Source: CAYPHJ01 sp964410485
Lineage (GTDB): Bacteria; Desulfobacterota; Binatia; UBA9968
NCBI GenBank assembly: GCA_964410485.1
Contig: CAYPHJ010000031.1
Span: 1-45,565 of the forward strand
Direction: 5' to 3'
DNA length: 45,565 bases
Shown: piece after piece, positions 31,889 to 40,738 of the stretch
How the letters are laid out: each line of letters opens with the position of its first letter
How positions within the stretch are numbered: position 1 is the first letter of the stretch
Notes under the pieces: generated by a model
The model's database searches: none
Told to the model about the DNA's origin: nothing
What the model saw: only the letters and a program-made list of their open reading frames with translations
Translations under genes and position numbers: made by a program

Positions 31889-32440
31889 ATGGGAGTCCCC
31901 GGCGAGCCGAGCCCCGCAAAGTATTTTGTCGCGTTGCTCTCGTCCGAGTCGGGCCTGTTCGGGGAGGTGGAAAGCAAGCTCACGGCGATTCTTGGCGCGG
32001 TGGATGCCCGGTCGGAATTACTGCCATGGAACACGTCGCGTTACTACGAGCCAGAAATGGGAACCGGGCTGTTACGGCGCTTTGTTTCATTTGTTCCACT
32101 GATGTCCCCGGGTCGGCTAGCAGCCATTAAACTCCAGACGCAGCAGATTGAGGAAAGATATCGTGGCGACAAGGAAGGGGGGCATGGCCGGCGGATCAAC
32201 ATTGACCCCGGCTATCTGGAACGAGACAAAATTGTCCTGGCATCAACCAAAAATGCGGCGCACCGAATCTATTTGCAATCGGGTATTTATGGGGAGACAA
32301 CGCTAGTCTATCAGAGCGGCGGCTACCGAGCCTGCGGGCACACGTATCCGGACTATTTGTGGCGTGAAACAATTGCTTTTCTGGTCCAGACCCGGACCTT
32401 GTATCTCGAGCAGCTGAGGTGTGCGGCTTCGAGGATGTGA
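31889..32440 (+). CDS. DUF4416 family protein
   Basis: A 183-residue protein matching the DUF4416 pattern: AKYFVALLSSESGLF at the start, then a two-part protein with RFVSFVPLMSPGRLAAIKLQT and GRRINIDPGYLERDKIVLAST, SGGYRACGHTYPDYLWRETI split over two lines of the family. The DPGY...K-V-LAS segment is well conserved. Function is unknown. It starts one base after the coaBC stop, so it is cotranscribed, and in deltaproteobacterial relatives it tends to sit in this same chain. No signal peptide or membrane segment is seen. Confidence 0.82.
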   Translation: MGVPGEPSPAKYFVALLSSESGLFGEVESKLTAILGAVDARSELLPWNTSRYYEPEMGTGLLRRFVSFVPLMSPGRLAAIKLQTQQIEERYRGDKEGGHGRRINIDPGYLERDKIVLASTKNAAHRIYLQSGIYGETTLVYQSGGYRACGHTYPDYLWRETIAFLVQTRTLYLEQLRCAASRM

Positions 32441-32505
32441 GCGCGAAACAGTTCACGTTCCGATATTGCGCCCCCTCGGCTTGCGGTGCTAACATTCTGT
32501 GACTC

Positions 32506-32510
32506 AGGAG
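32506..32510 (+). promoter_or_regulatory. Ribosome binding site of the uracil-DNA glycosylase gene
   Basis: AGGAG five bases before the GTG at 32516. It makes this GTG a better start than the in-frame GTG at 32486. Confidence 0.7.
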
Positions 32511-32515
32511 CTTCG

Positions 32516-33289
32516 GTGTTCGATAAGATTGAGCAAGATGATATTGAAGAGATTAGCTCACTGGCAACTTCAGTACGCTGCTATTTGGAGCAGCGCCGGC
32601 GTTTAGGTGTACACTTTGTCTCCAAGAAGACTTTCTGTCCGGAAAAAAAACTCGGTGGCCAAACGGAAGAAGTTTTGACCGAAAGCGTCGATGGCGATCT
32701 TTTTTCCGACTACGGCCCTGCTTCGCAAGCCAAAGGTCTCACCGAGCTGCACGCGGTTATTGGTGATTGCCATCGTTGCAAGCTGGCATCCGGCCGGACG
32801 CATCTAGTTTTTGGGGTGGGAAATCCCCAAGCCAGGCTCATGTTCATCGGCGAAGGGCCGGGGCGGGATGAAGACTTACAGGGCGAACCCTTTGTCGGGC
32901 GCGCTGGCCAGCTTCTGACGGATATTATCACCAAGGGGATGGGTCTAAAACGGGACGATGTTTACATCGCCAACGTCGTCAAATGCCGTCCTCCGGGTAA
33001 TCGCAACCCCGAGCCCGACGAAGTCGCGTCCTGCGAGCCGTTTCTGAAAAAACAGATTGCACTGGTGAAGCCCGAAATCATCGTAGCACTGGGCAAGTTC
33101 GCGGTACAAACTCTGCTGCAGAGCAAGAGTCCGATTACGCAACTGCGCGGCCGCTGGCACAACTATCATGGGATCAAACTGATGCCCACCTTTCACCCCG
33201 CTTACTTATTGCGCAATCCAGGAGATAAAAAGCTTGTTTGGGAAGACATTAAGAAAGTCATTCAAGAAATGCGTGGCTCGCGCGGTTAA
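32516..33289 (+). CDS. Family 4 uracil-DNA glycosylase (iron-sulfur type)
   Basis: Removes uracil from DNA, starting base excision repair. The 257-residue protein carries motif A MFIGEGPGRDEDLQGEPFVGRAG in two contiguous parts (GEGPGRDEDLQGEP, FVGRAGQLL), and motif B HPAYLLRNP. Four cysteines place an iron-sulfur cluster: Cys85 and Cys88 (CHRC), Cys157 (VKCRPPG) and Cys173 (CEPF). The N-terminal 75 residues precede the catalytic domain and are mostly helical and charged, an extension seen in several deltaproteobacterial homologues. The GTG at 32516 is preferred. The 3' end overlaps the start of the NfeD gene by about 17 bases. Confidence 0.9.
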   Translation: MFDKIEQDDIEEISSLATSVRCYLEQRRRLGVHFVSKKTFCPEKKLGGQTEEVLTESVDGDLFSDYGPASQAKGLTELHAVIGDCHRCKLASGRTHLVFGVGNPQARLMFIGEGPGRDEDLQGEPFVGRAGQLLTDIITKGMGLKRDDVYIANVVKCRPPGNRNPEPDEVASCEPFLKKQIALVKPEIIVALGKFAVQTLLQSKSPITQLRGRWHNYHGIKLMPTFHPAYLLRNPGDKKLVWEDIKKVIQEMRGSRG

Positions 33290-34580
33290 GGCCTTTCTTG
33301 TTCTGGCGTTTTTGACTCATGGCGTTGCCGGGCTGGCTCAGCTGAGCGAGTCGACTTCGCCGCAGGTCGATCTGATTTCGATTGACGGAAGCATCAATCC
33401 GGCGGTGGACGACTTCATTCGCGAGAGCATCGCCCGGGCCAACGCAACCGGTGCGCGGGCGTTGATCGTTCAGCTCGACACGCCGGGCGGATTGTTGAGC
33501 TCCACCCGAACCATTGTAAAGGAGATTTTCGCGTCGCCCGTGCCGGTAATCGTGTACGTGTCGCCGAGTGGAGCGGGGGCGGGTTCCGCCGGTGTGTTCA
33601 TCACGATGGCCGCGCATGTCGCGGCCATGGCTCCGGGCACAAATATCGGGGCAGCGCATCCAGTTGCCGGCGGCGGTCAAGAAGTCAAAGGTGTAATGGG
33701 TGAAAAAATCGAGAATTTCACGGCCTCATTCAGCGAAAGCATTGCCCAGCGGCGCGGCCGTAATGCCGAATGGGCCATTGAGGCCGTGCGCCGCAGCGTT
33801 GCTATTACGGAACAGGAAGCGTTGAAGAAAAACGTCATCGATCTCGTGGCCAAGGATCTCCACGAGCTGTTGAAACAGGCGGACGGGCGAAAAGTTGATC
33901 TGAATGGGAGAGATCATGTTCTCTCGTTGAAGGACGTCCACATCGTTCGCCACGAGATGAATCTGAAGCAAAAAATCATCAATCTCATTGCGGACCCGAA
34001 TATATCCTATCTATTACTAATGGCCGGCCTTCTCGGTCTCTATATGGAATTTTCCCATCCAGGCACATTTTTTCCGGGAGTGGCCGGGGCCATCTGCCTT
34101 TTACTTGCGTTTGCATCTTTTCAACTGTTGCCGATCAACTACGCTGGTCTGTTGTTGATGCTTTTGGGCATTGCCCTCCTGGCGAGCGAGGCTTTTTTCC
34201 CCAGCTTTGGCGTGCTCGGCATCGGCGGCATTATTTCTCTGGCGCTTGGCTCGTTGTTGCTGTTTGACACGCAGGGCGCTGATTTTGGCGTTGATCGCGG
34301 TATTGTCTTTACGGCGGTTGCTACGGTCGGAACATTCGTATTGGCGATCAGTTATCTGGTGGTTCGCTCTCAAAATGCAAGACCTACGATGGGAAGGGAA
34401 GGATTGATCGGCGAAGTCGGTGAGGTGCGGGGCAGATTGAGTCCTTTGGGGAAGGTTTTCGTTCACGGTGAATATTGGAATGCGCGCGCTGACGGGGAGA
34501 TCGAGATCGGCGAGAAAGTAAAGGTTGTCGGATACGAGGGGATGTGCCTGAAAGTTAGTCGGCTGTCTAACAACCAATGA
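33273..34580 (+). CDS. NfeD-family membrane-bound serine protease (ClpP-like)
   Basis: A long NfeD protein of 435 residues. Residues 1-23 are a signal peptide (ARAVKAFLVLAFLTHGVAG). The ClpP-like protease domain follows with LIVQLDTPGGLLSSTR, catalytic Ser105 in SPSGAGAGSAG, and a probable catalytic Lys145 in MGEKIEN, spaced as in the archaeal enzyme PH1510. Then four or five membrane segments (from about residue 245, beginning YLLLMAGLLGLYMEF) and a C-terminal OB-fold (about 375-435, GLIGEVGEVRG). It forms the standard pair with the slipin gene 19 bases downstream, thought to cut slipin in membrane quality control. I chose the GTG at 33273; the frame is open to a TTG at 33234, deeper inside the glycosylase gene. 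Confidence 0.88.
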   Translation: MARAVKAFLVLAFLTHGVAGLAQLSESTSPQVDLISIDGSINPAVDDFIRESIARANATGARALIVQLDTPGGLLSSTRTIVKEIFASPVPVIVYVSPSGAGAGSAGVFITMAAHVAAMAPGTNIGAAHPVAGGGQEVKGVMGEKIENFTASFSESIAQRRGRNAEWAIEAVRRSVAITEQEALKKNVIDLVAKDLHELLKQADGRKVDLNGRDHVLSLKDVHIVRHEMNLKQKIINLIADPNISYLLLMAGLLGLYMEFSHPGTFFPGVAGAICLLLAFASFQLLPINYAGLLLMLLGIALLASEAFFPSFGVLGIGGIISLALGSLLLFDTQGADFGVDRGIVFTAVATVGTFVLAISYLVVRSQNARPTMGREGLIGEVGEVRGRLSPLGKVFVHGEYWNARADGEIEIGEKVKVVGYEGMCLKVSRLSNNQ

Positions 34581-34599
34581 ACAGCTGAGAGGGGGGATC

Positions 34600-35358
34600 A
34601 TGTTTGGTCTGGGGCCCATAGCAACGTTATTGATCATTCTTGCGGTTCTCATTATCAGTGGCATCAAAATTCTCAAAGAGTATGAAAGGGCGGTCGTTTT
34701 TCGATTGGGTCGGATGGTCGGATCCCGCGGTCCTGGGATTGTCTACATTATTCCGGGAATCGAAAGAATGGTGCGCATGGATCTTCGCACTGTTACCATG
34801 GATATCCCGCCGCAAGACGTCATCACTCGAGACAACGTATCGGTTAAGGTTAATGCGGTGCTGTACTTTAGGGTCTTGGAGCCAAATCAGGCGGTGCGCG
34901 AGGTGGAAAACTACCTGTTTGCTACGTCGCAGCTGGCCCAAGTGACCTTACGTAGCGTATGCGGCCAAGCAGAGCTCGACGAGCTTTTGGCTGAAAGAGA
35001 GCGGATCAACAGCCGCATTCAAGAGATTCTGGATCAGCAAACCGATCCGTGGGGTATCAAGGTAGTGCTCGTGGAACTCAAGCATATCGATCTGCCGCAG
35101 GAAATGCAGCGCGCAATGGCACGGCAAGCCGAAGCGGAAAGGGAGCGGCGCGCCAAAATCATCCATGCTGACGGTGAATTTCAGGCTTCCCAAAAGCTTG
35201 CTGATGCCGCGGCTGTTATTGCGCGGGAGCCCACCGCTTTGCAGCTTCGTTTTCTGCAAAGTCTGGTCGAGGTGGCTTCGGAGAAAAATTCAACAACGAT
35301 TTTCCCTGTCCCGATCGATCTGCTCACGCCATTTTTGAGAAAGAACGAGCAAACATAG
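34600..35358 (+). CDS. Slipin (stomatin-like SPFH/band-7 protein)
   Basis: A 252-residue membrane-anchored SPFH protein. A single N-terminal hydrophobic segment (residues 5-23, GPIATLLIILAVLIISG) precedes the band-7 domain: EYERAVVFRLGRMVGSRGPG, TMDIPPQDVITRDNVSVKV, AVLYFRV, and a C-terminal coiled coil QEMQRAMARQAEAERERRAK. The last residues are FLRKNEQT. Such proteins oligomerise at the membrane and shape lipid domains. The gene follows nfeD as in most genomes that carry the pair. GAGAGGGGG lies just before the start. Confidence 0.92.
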   Translation: MFGLGPIATLLIILAVLIISGIKILKEYERAVVFRLGRMVGSRGPGIVYIIPGIERMVRMDLRTVTMDIPPQDVITRDNVSVKVNAVLYFRVLEPNQAVREVENYLFATSQLAQVTLRSVCGQAELDELLAERERINSRIQEILDQQTDPWGIKVVLVELKHIDLPQEMQRAMARQAEAERERRAKIIHADGEFQASQKLADAAAVIAREPTALQLRFLQSLVEVASEKNSTTIFPVPIDLLTPFLRKNEQT

Positions 35359-35497
35359 CGTTCACAGCAGTCCCTAAGCCGACCGTTTGAATGCCGTAGG
35401 CTTGGTGCACGCCAGCTGTCCGCGTTTTCCCAGCTGAGTACCCGATCGCACGTGGAGCCGGCTCTCGCTTTACGGCAGCTCCAGTCCAGCTAACCCG

Positions 35498-36535
35498 ATG
35501 GACATTAAAGCGTTTCATTATGATATTCCTGAATCTTTAATTGCCGCTGTACCCGGTGAGGACCGGGGGCTCTCCAGGCTTCTTGTTTTGCGCCGCGACA
35601 CCAACGAGATCGTGCATACGCTCTTTGCCAACCTCGGGGACTTTCTCGATCCGGGTGACTTGCTGGTCGTGAATGATACGCGCGTGTTTCCGGCGCGTTT
35701 GCGTGGTCTCAAGGACAGCGGCGGCACTGCCGAAGTGCTGTTACTGGAGCGATTTGCCGACGAACAGAGACTGTGGATCGCCTTGATTCATGCCGCCAAA
35801 AAACCACAAATCGGCAGCCGTATAACGTTTTCCCGCCACTTGCATGCACATGTCATCGGTGAACTTGGGCGCGGCCGCTTCGGTCTGGAATTCGAGTATG
35901 CAGGGGCTTTTGACGATCAACTGAAGGCTGCCGGAGAGCCGCCATTGCCGCCCTATATAAGGCGCAAGCGCGAGGCGGTCGAGGTCGATTGGGAGCGCTA
36001 CCAGACTGTCTACGCGTCACATCCCGGTGCCGTTGCCGCTCCCACTGCCGGGTTGCATTTCACTGCCGAGTTGTTTCGGAGTTTGCAATCGCGGGGGATA
36101 CGGCGGGCTCGTTTGACGCTGCATGTTGGGGCAGGCACGTTTCAGCCGGTACGTGAACAACAAATCGAGATGCATCAAATGGAGGGCGAACGCTATATCG
36201 TGAGCGCCAGGACGGCGGAAAAGATCGATTCCACGAAACGAGCGGGTCATCGCGTCATTGCCGTCGGTTCGACCAGCACCCGCGCGCTCGAATGGGTGGC
36301 TTTACAGAAGGGCAGAGTCGTAGCGGATGAAGGCATTGCACGACTTTTCATCCGACCCGGGGATTCGTTTCGCGTCATCGATGGTCTCGTGACGAACTTT
36401 CATCCACCCGCTTCTACCCCGCTTCTCCTGGTTGCTGCATTTGCCGGGCTGGATGTTATCCGGCGCGCTTACAACGAAGCGATTCGGCTTCAGTATCGTT
36501 TCTACAGCTACGGCGATGCCATGCTGATCCTATGA
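35498..36535 (+). CDS. queA: S-adenosylmethionine:tRNA ribosyltransferase-isomerase
   Basis: Adds an epoxycyclopentanediol group from S-adenosylmethionine to 7-aminomethyl-7-deazaguanine at tRNA position 34 in queuosine synthesis. The 345-residue protein starts with FHYDIPESLIA, has LLVVNDTRVFPARL, PLPPYIRR, AVAAPTAGLHFT, LHVGAGTFQPVR, HQMEGERYIVS, GSTSTRALE and FLMVTNFHPP-like text read here as VTNFHPPASTPLLLVAAFAG. Nearly every family signature is intact. It lies 42 bases ahead of tgt, the partner acting on the same tRNA base. A 139-base gap separates it from slipin and contains no recognisable feature. Confidence 0.95.
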   Translation: MDIKAFHYDIPESLIAAVPGEDRGLSRLLVLRRDTNEIVHTLFANLGDFLDPGDLLVVNDTRVFPARLRGLKDSGGTAEVLLLERFADEQRLWIALIHAAKKPQIGSRITFSRHLHAHVIGELGRGRFGLEFEYAGAFDDQLKAAGEPPLPPYIRRKREAVEVDWERYQTVYASHPGAVAAPTAGLHFTAELFRSLQSRGIRRARLTLHVGAGTFQPVREQQIEMHQMEGERYIVSARTAEKIDSTKRAGHRVIAVGSTSTRALEWVALQKGRVVADEGIARLFIRPGDSFRVIDGLVTNFHPPASTPLLLVAAFAGLDVIRRAYNEAIRLQYRFYSYGDAMLIL

Positions 36536-36577
36536 TGGTCAATAGACGAGGCATGAGCGGCCAAAACGAACACCGAA

Positions 36578-37693
36578 ATGGCTGCTAATTTCAGTGTCAT
36601 TCGGAGAGATCCAGCGAGCAAGGGTCGAGTCGGTCGCCTTGTGACGGCTCACGGAGTCGTGAATACGCCCGCGTTCATGCCGGTAGGGACTCAAGGCACG
36701 GTGAAAGCGATGTTGCCACGGGATCTCAAGGAGATCGGCTGCCGGATCGTACTGGGCAATACGTATCATCTATATCTCAGGCCAGGGGCAGAATTGATCG
36801 CAGGTCTCGGCGGACTGCATCGCTTCATGGGTTGGGATGGTCCGATTCTAACCGACAGCGGCGGTTATCAAGTGTTTAGCCTTGCGGCCATGCGCAAGAC
36901 CACGGAAAACGGCGTGCGCTTCCAGTCACATTTGGATGGCTCTTATCACTGGATCACTCCGGAAAAAGCTGTAGAGATCCAGGAACTGCTGGGCAGTGAC
37001 ATCGCGATGGTGTTGGACGAATGTGTGCCGCACAACGCTCCCACGGAGTACCTGCATGCTGCGACCGAACGTACAATTCGTTGGGCGGAGCGATGTCTGA
37101 ACGCTCGCCAGCGCCGCGATCAGATGTTGTTTGGCATCGTGCAGGGCGGTACCGACGAACCTTTACGAGCCCGGTGTGCGGAATCCTTGTTGTCGATGCC
37201 CTTCGACGGGTTGGCGGTGGGCGGACTGGGGGTCGGCGAGGGGGAGCAGCTGCTTTACTCTGTTGGTGCGTTCACTGCCTCCATGCTCCCGAACAATCGC
37301 CCCCGTTACCTCATGGGCGTAGGACGCCCCCAGGACATTTTATGTGCCGTGCGCGCCGGGTTTGATTTATTTGACTGCGTTATCCCGACACGCAACGCGA
37401 GAAACGGAACACTGTTCACGTCAGAAGGGAAGCTCAGCATCAAACGCGCCGAATACGCCAAGGATCCGCGCCCGCTCGATTCAACCTGTGACTGTTATAC
37501 ATGCCGAAATTTTTCGCGTGGGTACCTGCGGCATCTTTTCGTCGCGGGGGAAATTCTTGCGGCCCAATTAAATAGCTGGCATAACATATATTTCTACCAG
37601 CGTTTAATGGAGAAGTGTCGTCAGTCCATCGAAAATGGACAATGGGAATCGTGGGACGAAGAGATCGGATTTAGCCTGGCTCGAGGTCATTAG
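36578..37693 (+). CDS. tgt: tRNA-guanine transglycosylase
   Basis: Exchanges guanine 34 of Asn, Asp, His and Tyr tRNAs for the preQ1 base. The 371-residue protein has TPAFMPVGTQGTVKAM, the base-binding DSGGYQVFSL, FGIVQGGTDEPLR, VGGLGVGEG, nucleophile Asp in FDCVIPTRNARNG (about 267), and the zinc site CDCYTCRNFSRGYLRHL with the distant His in NSWHNIYFY. Length is standard. It follows queA and is eight bases ahead of yajC. No strong ribosome binding site precedes the ATG, so the start is placed by family length. Confidence 0.95.
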   Translation: MAANFSVIRRDPASKGRVGRLVTAHGVVNTPAFMPVGTQGTVKAMLPRDLKEIGCRIVLGNTYHLYLRPGAELIAGLGGLHRFMGWDGPILTDSGGYQVFSLAAMRKTTENGVRFQSHLDGSYHWITPEKAVEIQELLGSDIAMVLDECVPHNAPTEYLHAATERTIRWAERCLNARQRRDQMLFGIVQGGTDEPLRARCAESLLSMPFDGLAVGGLGVGEGEQLLYSVGAFTASMLPNNRPRYLMGVGRPQDILCAVRAGFDLFDCVIPTRNARNGTLFTSEGKLSIKRAEYAKDPRPLDSTCDCYTCRNFSRGYLRHLFVAGEILAAQLNSWHNIYFYQRLMEKCRQSIENGQWESWDEEIGFSLARGH

Positions 37694-37701
37694 GAGGAAA
37701 C

Positions 37702-38037
37702 ATGTGGGACATCGCATATGCGCAAGTGGCGCAGGCGCCTACGGGGCCGGGACCCCTCATGACCTTGTTCCCGTTCATTTTAATTTTCATCATTATGTAC
37801 TTTCTGATCATTCGGCCGCAGCAGAAGAAAGCGAGAGACCATCGCGAGATGCTTGGCCGTCTGAAACGGAACGATGAGGTAATGACCTCCGGAGGAATTT
37901 ACGGTAAGGTCGTGGCCCTAGCGGATGAGATGGTGACGTTGGAAGTGGCGCCGAATGTGAGAATCCGCGTGCATCGACCCCACGTCTCGGCCGTGATGAC
38001 GGCCGAGAAGAGTCCGACCAGGGAAGGAAGGGAATAG
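37702..38037 (+). CDS. yajC: Sec translocon accessory protein YajC
   Basis: A small inner-membrane protein that joins SecDF at the protein-export channel. The 111-residue sequence has one membrane segment (TLFPFILIFIIMYFLII), then the highly conserved RPQQKKARDHREMLGRLKRND, and a soluble EVMTSGGIYGKVVALADE region. AGGAGG stands directly before the ATG. The order tgt - yajC - secD - secF is common in bacteria and is fully conserved here. Confidence 0.95.
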   Translation: MWDIAYAQVAQAPTGPGPLMTLFPFILIFIIMYFLIIRPQQKKARDHREMLGRLKRNDEVMTSGGIYGKVVALADEMVTLEVAPNVRIRVHRPHVSAVMTAEKSPTREGRE

Positions 38038-38041
38038 CCGA

Positions 38042-39643
38042 ATGGGACGAGGTGTTACGGCTCGAATCTATATTGTTGTCGTACTGGCTGTCGCGGCGTT
38101 GATTTATCTTACTCCATCATTTTTAGGCCAGCTTCCCGGTTGGTGGCCTGGCTTTCTTCCCAGCGATCGAATCCATCTGGGATTGGATCTCCAGGGGGGA
38201 AGCCATCTGGTGCTGGAAGTCAAAGTGGATCGGGCGATCGAGAATAATCTAGATCGGGTGAGAACGGACCTAGCGAATCTTTTGAGAGAGCGGGGCATCT
38301 CGGGTATTTCGGTAGACCGAATCCGAGGGACTCAGCTCCAGTTGAAAGTGCCAACCGAGACCGCCGAGCGCGTGCGAGCTTTGCTGACGAGCGATTTCGT
38401 CAATCTTGTTGTCGTGAGCACGCAAGCTGCCGGGGGCACGTCGGAGTTCTTGCTTACCCTGAGTAAGGAAGAAATGCGCGCATTGCGGGACTACGCGGTC
38501 GATCAGTCACTGGAAACGATCCGTAACCGTGTCGATCAGTTCGGTGTTAGCGAACCCATTATTCAACGCCAAGGCCAGTATGATATCTTGATTCAGCTGC
38601 CCGGGATTCAAGATCCTGAGAGGGCAAAAGAGATCATAGGAAGGACGGCTCTGCTCGAATTTAAACTTGTCGACGAACCGGCCGATGTTGACGCCGCGCT
38701 GCGCACCGGCCCGCCCCCGGGCCGCGAGATTCTCTATGGACACGCCGGTCGGGGAGAGGCAGGGCTGGGAGCGGATCGGATTGCGTACGTATTGGAGGCC
38801 CGGACGTTAATGACGGGCGAGCACATCACCGATGCCCGCATAAGAACCGATAATCCGCTCCAGGGGCCGCATGTGGAATTGGTTCTAAACTCGCAAGGCG
38901 CGAGATTGTTCGAGCAGATTACGGGTGCGAACGTTAAGCGTCGCCTGGCGATCGTTTTGGACAATCGCGTGTATTCGGCACCGGTAATTCAAGAGCGGAT
39001 CGGTGGTGGTCGCGCGCAAATCACCGGCAACTTTAGCTTTCAGGAGGCACGTGATCTTGCTATCGTATTGCGCGCGGGGGCGCTTCCGGCACCCGTGGAA
39101 ATCATTGAGGAGCGGACTGTTGGTCCGTCACTGGGGAAAGACTCGATCCAGCGGGGCTTCCGATCTTTCATCATTGGCGGGGCGCTTGTCGTTGCATTTA
39201 TGGTGGCCTATTACAGGGGAGCCGGGCTCGTCGCCGTGGTCGCCCTTGTCTTTAACGTTTTGTTTTTGATGGCGATTTTGGCTGGCTTTCAAGCCGTTCT
39301 GACTCTTCCAGGTATCGCCGGGATTGTGCTTACTCTGGGTATGGCCGTGGACGCCAACGTCCTGATCAACGAGCGTATTCGCGAAGAGCTACGCGCGGGC
39401 CGGCAACCGCGCTCGGCCATCGAGGCGGGTTACCAAAATGCCTTGCCGGCAATCCTCGACTCGAATATCACGACATTTCTTTCCGGTGTGATTCTGTTTC
39501 AGTTCGGTACCGGTCCTGTCAAAGGGTTCGCGGTCACGCTGTGCGTCGGTATTCTTACTACGGTTCTCACTGCCGTTTACTTGACGCGGATCTATTACGA
39601 TTACCGCATCAGCCAGCGTGCACTCGCACGGGTCAGTGTCTAG
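38042..39643 (+). CDS. secD: Protein-export membrane protein SecD
   Basis: SecD, with SecF, uses the proton gradient to pull exported proteins through the Sec channel into the periplasm. The 533-residue protein has a first membrane segment near residues 7-22, the D1 signature IHLGLDLQGGSHLVLEV, the large periplasmic P1 domain (with DQSLETIRNRVDQFGVSEP and ILIQLPGIQDPERAKEII), and the membrane half with LGKDSIQRGFRS, LTLGMAVDANVLINERIREE and a TTFLSGVILFQFGTGPVKGF stretch. It starts four bases after yajC and is followed by secF. Length fits the family. Confidence 0.95.
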   Translation: MGRGVTARIYIVVVLAVAALIYLTPSFLGQLPGWWPGFLPSDRIHLGLDLQGGSHLVLEVKVDRAIENNLDRVRTDLANLLRERGISGISVDRIRGTQLQLKVPTETAERVRALLTSDFVNLVVVSTQAAGGTSEFLLTLSKEEMRALRDYAVDQSLETIRNRVDQFGVSEPIIQRQGQYDILIQLPGIQDPERAKEIIGRTALLEFKLVDEPADVDAALRTGPPPGREILYGHAGRGEAGLGADRIAYVLEARTLMTGEHITDARIRTDNPLQGPHVELVLNSQGARLFEQITGANVKRRLAIVLDNRVYSAPVIQERIGGGRAQITGNFSFQEARDLAIVLRAGALPAPVEIIEERTVGPSLGKDSIQRGFRSFIIGGALVVAFMVAYYRGAGLVAVVALVFNVLFLMAILAGFQAVLTLPGIAGIVLTLGMAVDANVLINERIREELRAGRQPRSAIEAGYQNALPAILDSNITTFLSGVILFQFGTGPVKGFAVTLCVGILTTVLTAVYLTRIYYDYRISQRALARVSV

Positions 39644-39682
39644 CATAGCAGGCTGCGCGAAAGGATTCTTAGAAATCAGGCA

Positions 39683-40591
39683 ATGGAGTTAATTAAGCCC
39701 GGAACAAAAATTCCGTTTACGCGGTACCGCAAGGTCGCTTTTGCCTTGTCGTCTCTCGTTAACCTGGCGATCCTGATCATCTTGTTTACTCAGGGGCCCA
39801 ATCTCGGCGTTGATTTTGCCGGCGGCACGATGGTCCATCTCAAGTTTCACGAGAGGGTCACGATTCCCGACATTCGCCGGGCCCTCGACGGCACCGGATT
39901 TGGCGCGGGAGTGATTCAAGATTTCGGCGAGCCTGAGGCTAATGAATACCTGCTGCGTTTAGAGAAGACTACCGTTGAAATCGGCGCGCTGAGCGAGCAA
40001 CTTAACGCGCCGTTGGCCGAGCAATTTGGCGCCGACACATTTGAGATCAGACGAATCGAGTCCGTTGGACCCAGAGTCGGTGCAGATCTGCGCTTTCGCG
40101 GCCTCATGTCCGTGCTCGCGTCCACGATTATGATGGGACTTTACATCTGGCTTCGTTTCGATCTACGCTTCGGCATCGGCGCGCTCATCGCTCTCGCACA
40201 TGACGTCTTGGTCACGGTAGGAGCATTGTTGGTGGTCGGCTATGAGTTTGATTTGACCATTGTAGCGGCTCTACTCACCGTCATCGGATACTCTGTCAAT
40301 GACACCGTTATTGTTTGTGACCGTATTCGCGAGAATATGCGCAAACTGAGACGCGACAATCTAGAAAGTATCATTAATACGAGCATAAATGAGACGCTTA
40401 GCCGAACTATTATCACCAGCGCCACGGCAATTGTCGTGCTTTTGGCTTTGTTTTTCCTCGGCGGAGGGGTAGTTCGTCCATTCGCCTTCACGCTGCTCGT
40501 CGGTTTCATTACCGGAGTCTATTCCACAATTTTCATTGCCAGCCCGGTTATTCTGCTGTGGGAAAAGCGAAAGCTCGCGCGGCCCTCCTAA
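39683..40591 (+). CDS. secF: Protein-export membrane protein SecF
   Basis: The smaller partner of SecD, 302 residues. It has the first membrane segment, then LGVDFAGGTMVHLKF (the D1-like motif), a periplasmic domain ending ESVGPRVGADLRFRG, and the membrane segments with DVLVTVGALLVVGYEFDL, TVIGYSVNDTVIVCDRIREN and a final PFAFTLLVGFITGVYSTIF. It lies 39 bases downstream of secD. The gap of 147 bases to recJ contains no recognisable feature. Confidence 0.95.
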   Translation: MELIKPGTKIPFTRYRKVAFALSSLVNLAILIILFTQGPNLGVDFAGGTMVHLKFHERVTIPDIRRALDGTGFGAGVIQDFGEPEANEYLLRLEKTTVEIGALSEQLNAPLAEQFGADTFEIRRIESVGPRVGADLRFRGLMSVLASTIMMGLYIWLRFDLRFGIGALIALAHDVLVTVGALLVVGYEFDLTIVAALLTVIGYSVNDTVIVCDRIRENMRKLRRDNLESIINTSINETLSRTIITSATAIVVLLALFFLGGGVVRPFAFTLLVGFITGVYSTIFIASPVILLWEKRKLARPS

Positions 40592-40738
40592 GATGATACG
40601 TCGTGACCTGAGTGTCCACGAGGGACGGTCAAAAAGCGCCTCTGCCGGTGATGCGTTATTAACATTTAGGTTTCGACTGTTGCTGGTCGTTGCGACCGCA
40701 AAGCCGGCCAGACACTGGTGGATCCAAGGACGTTTCTG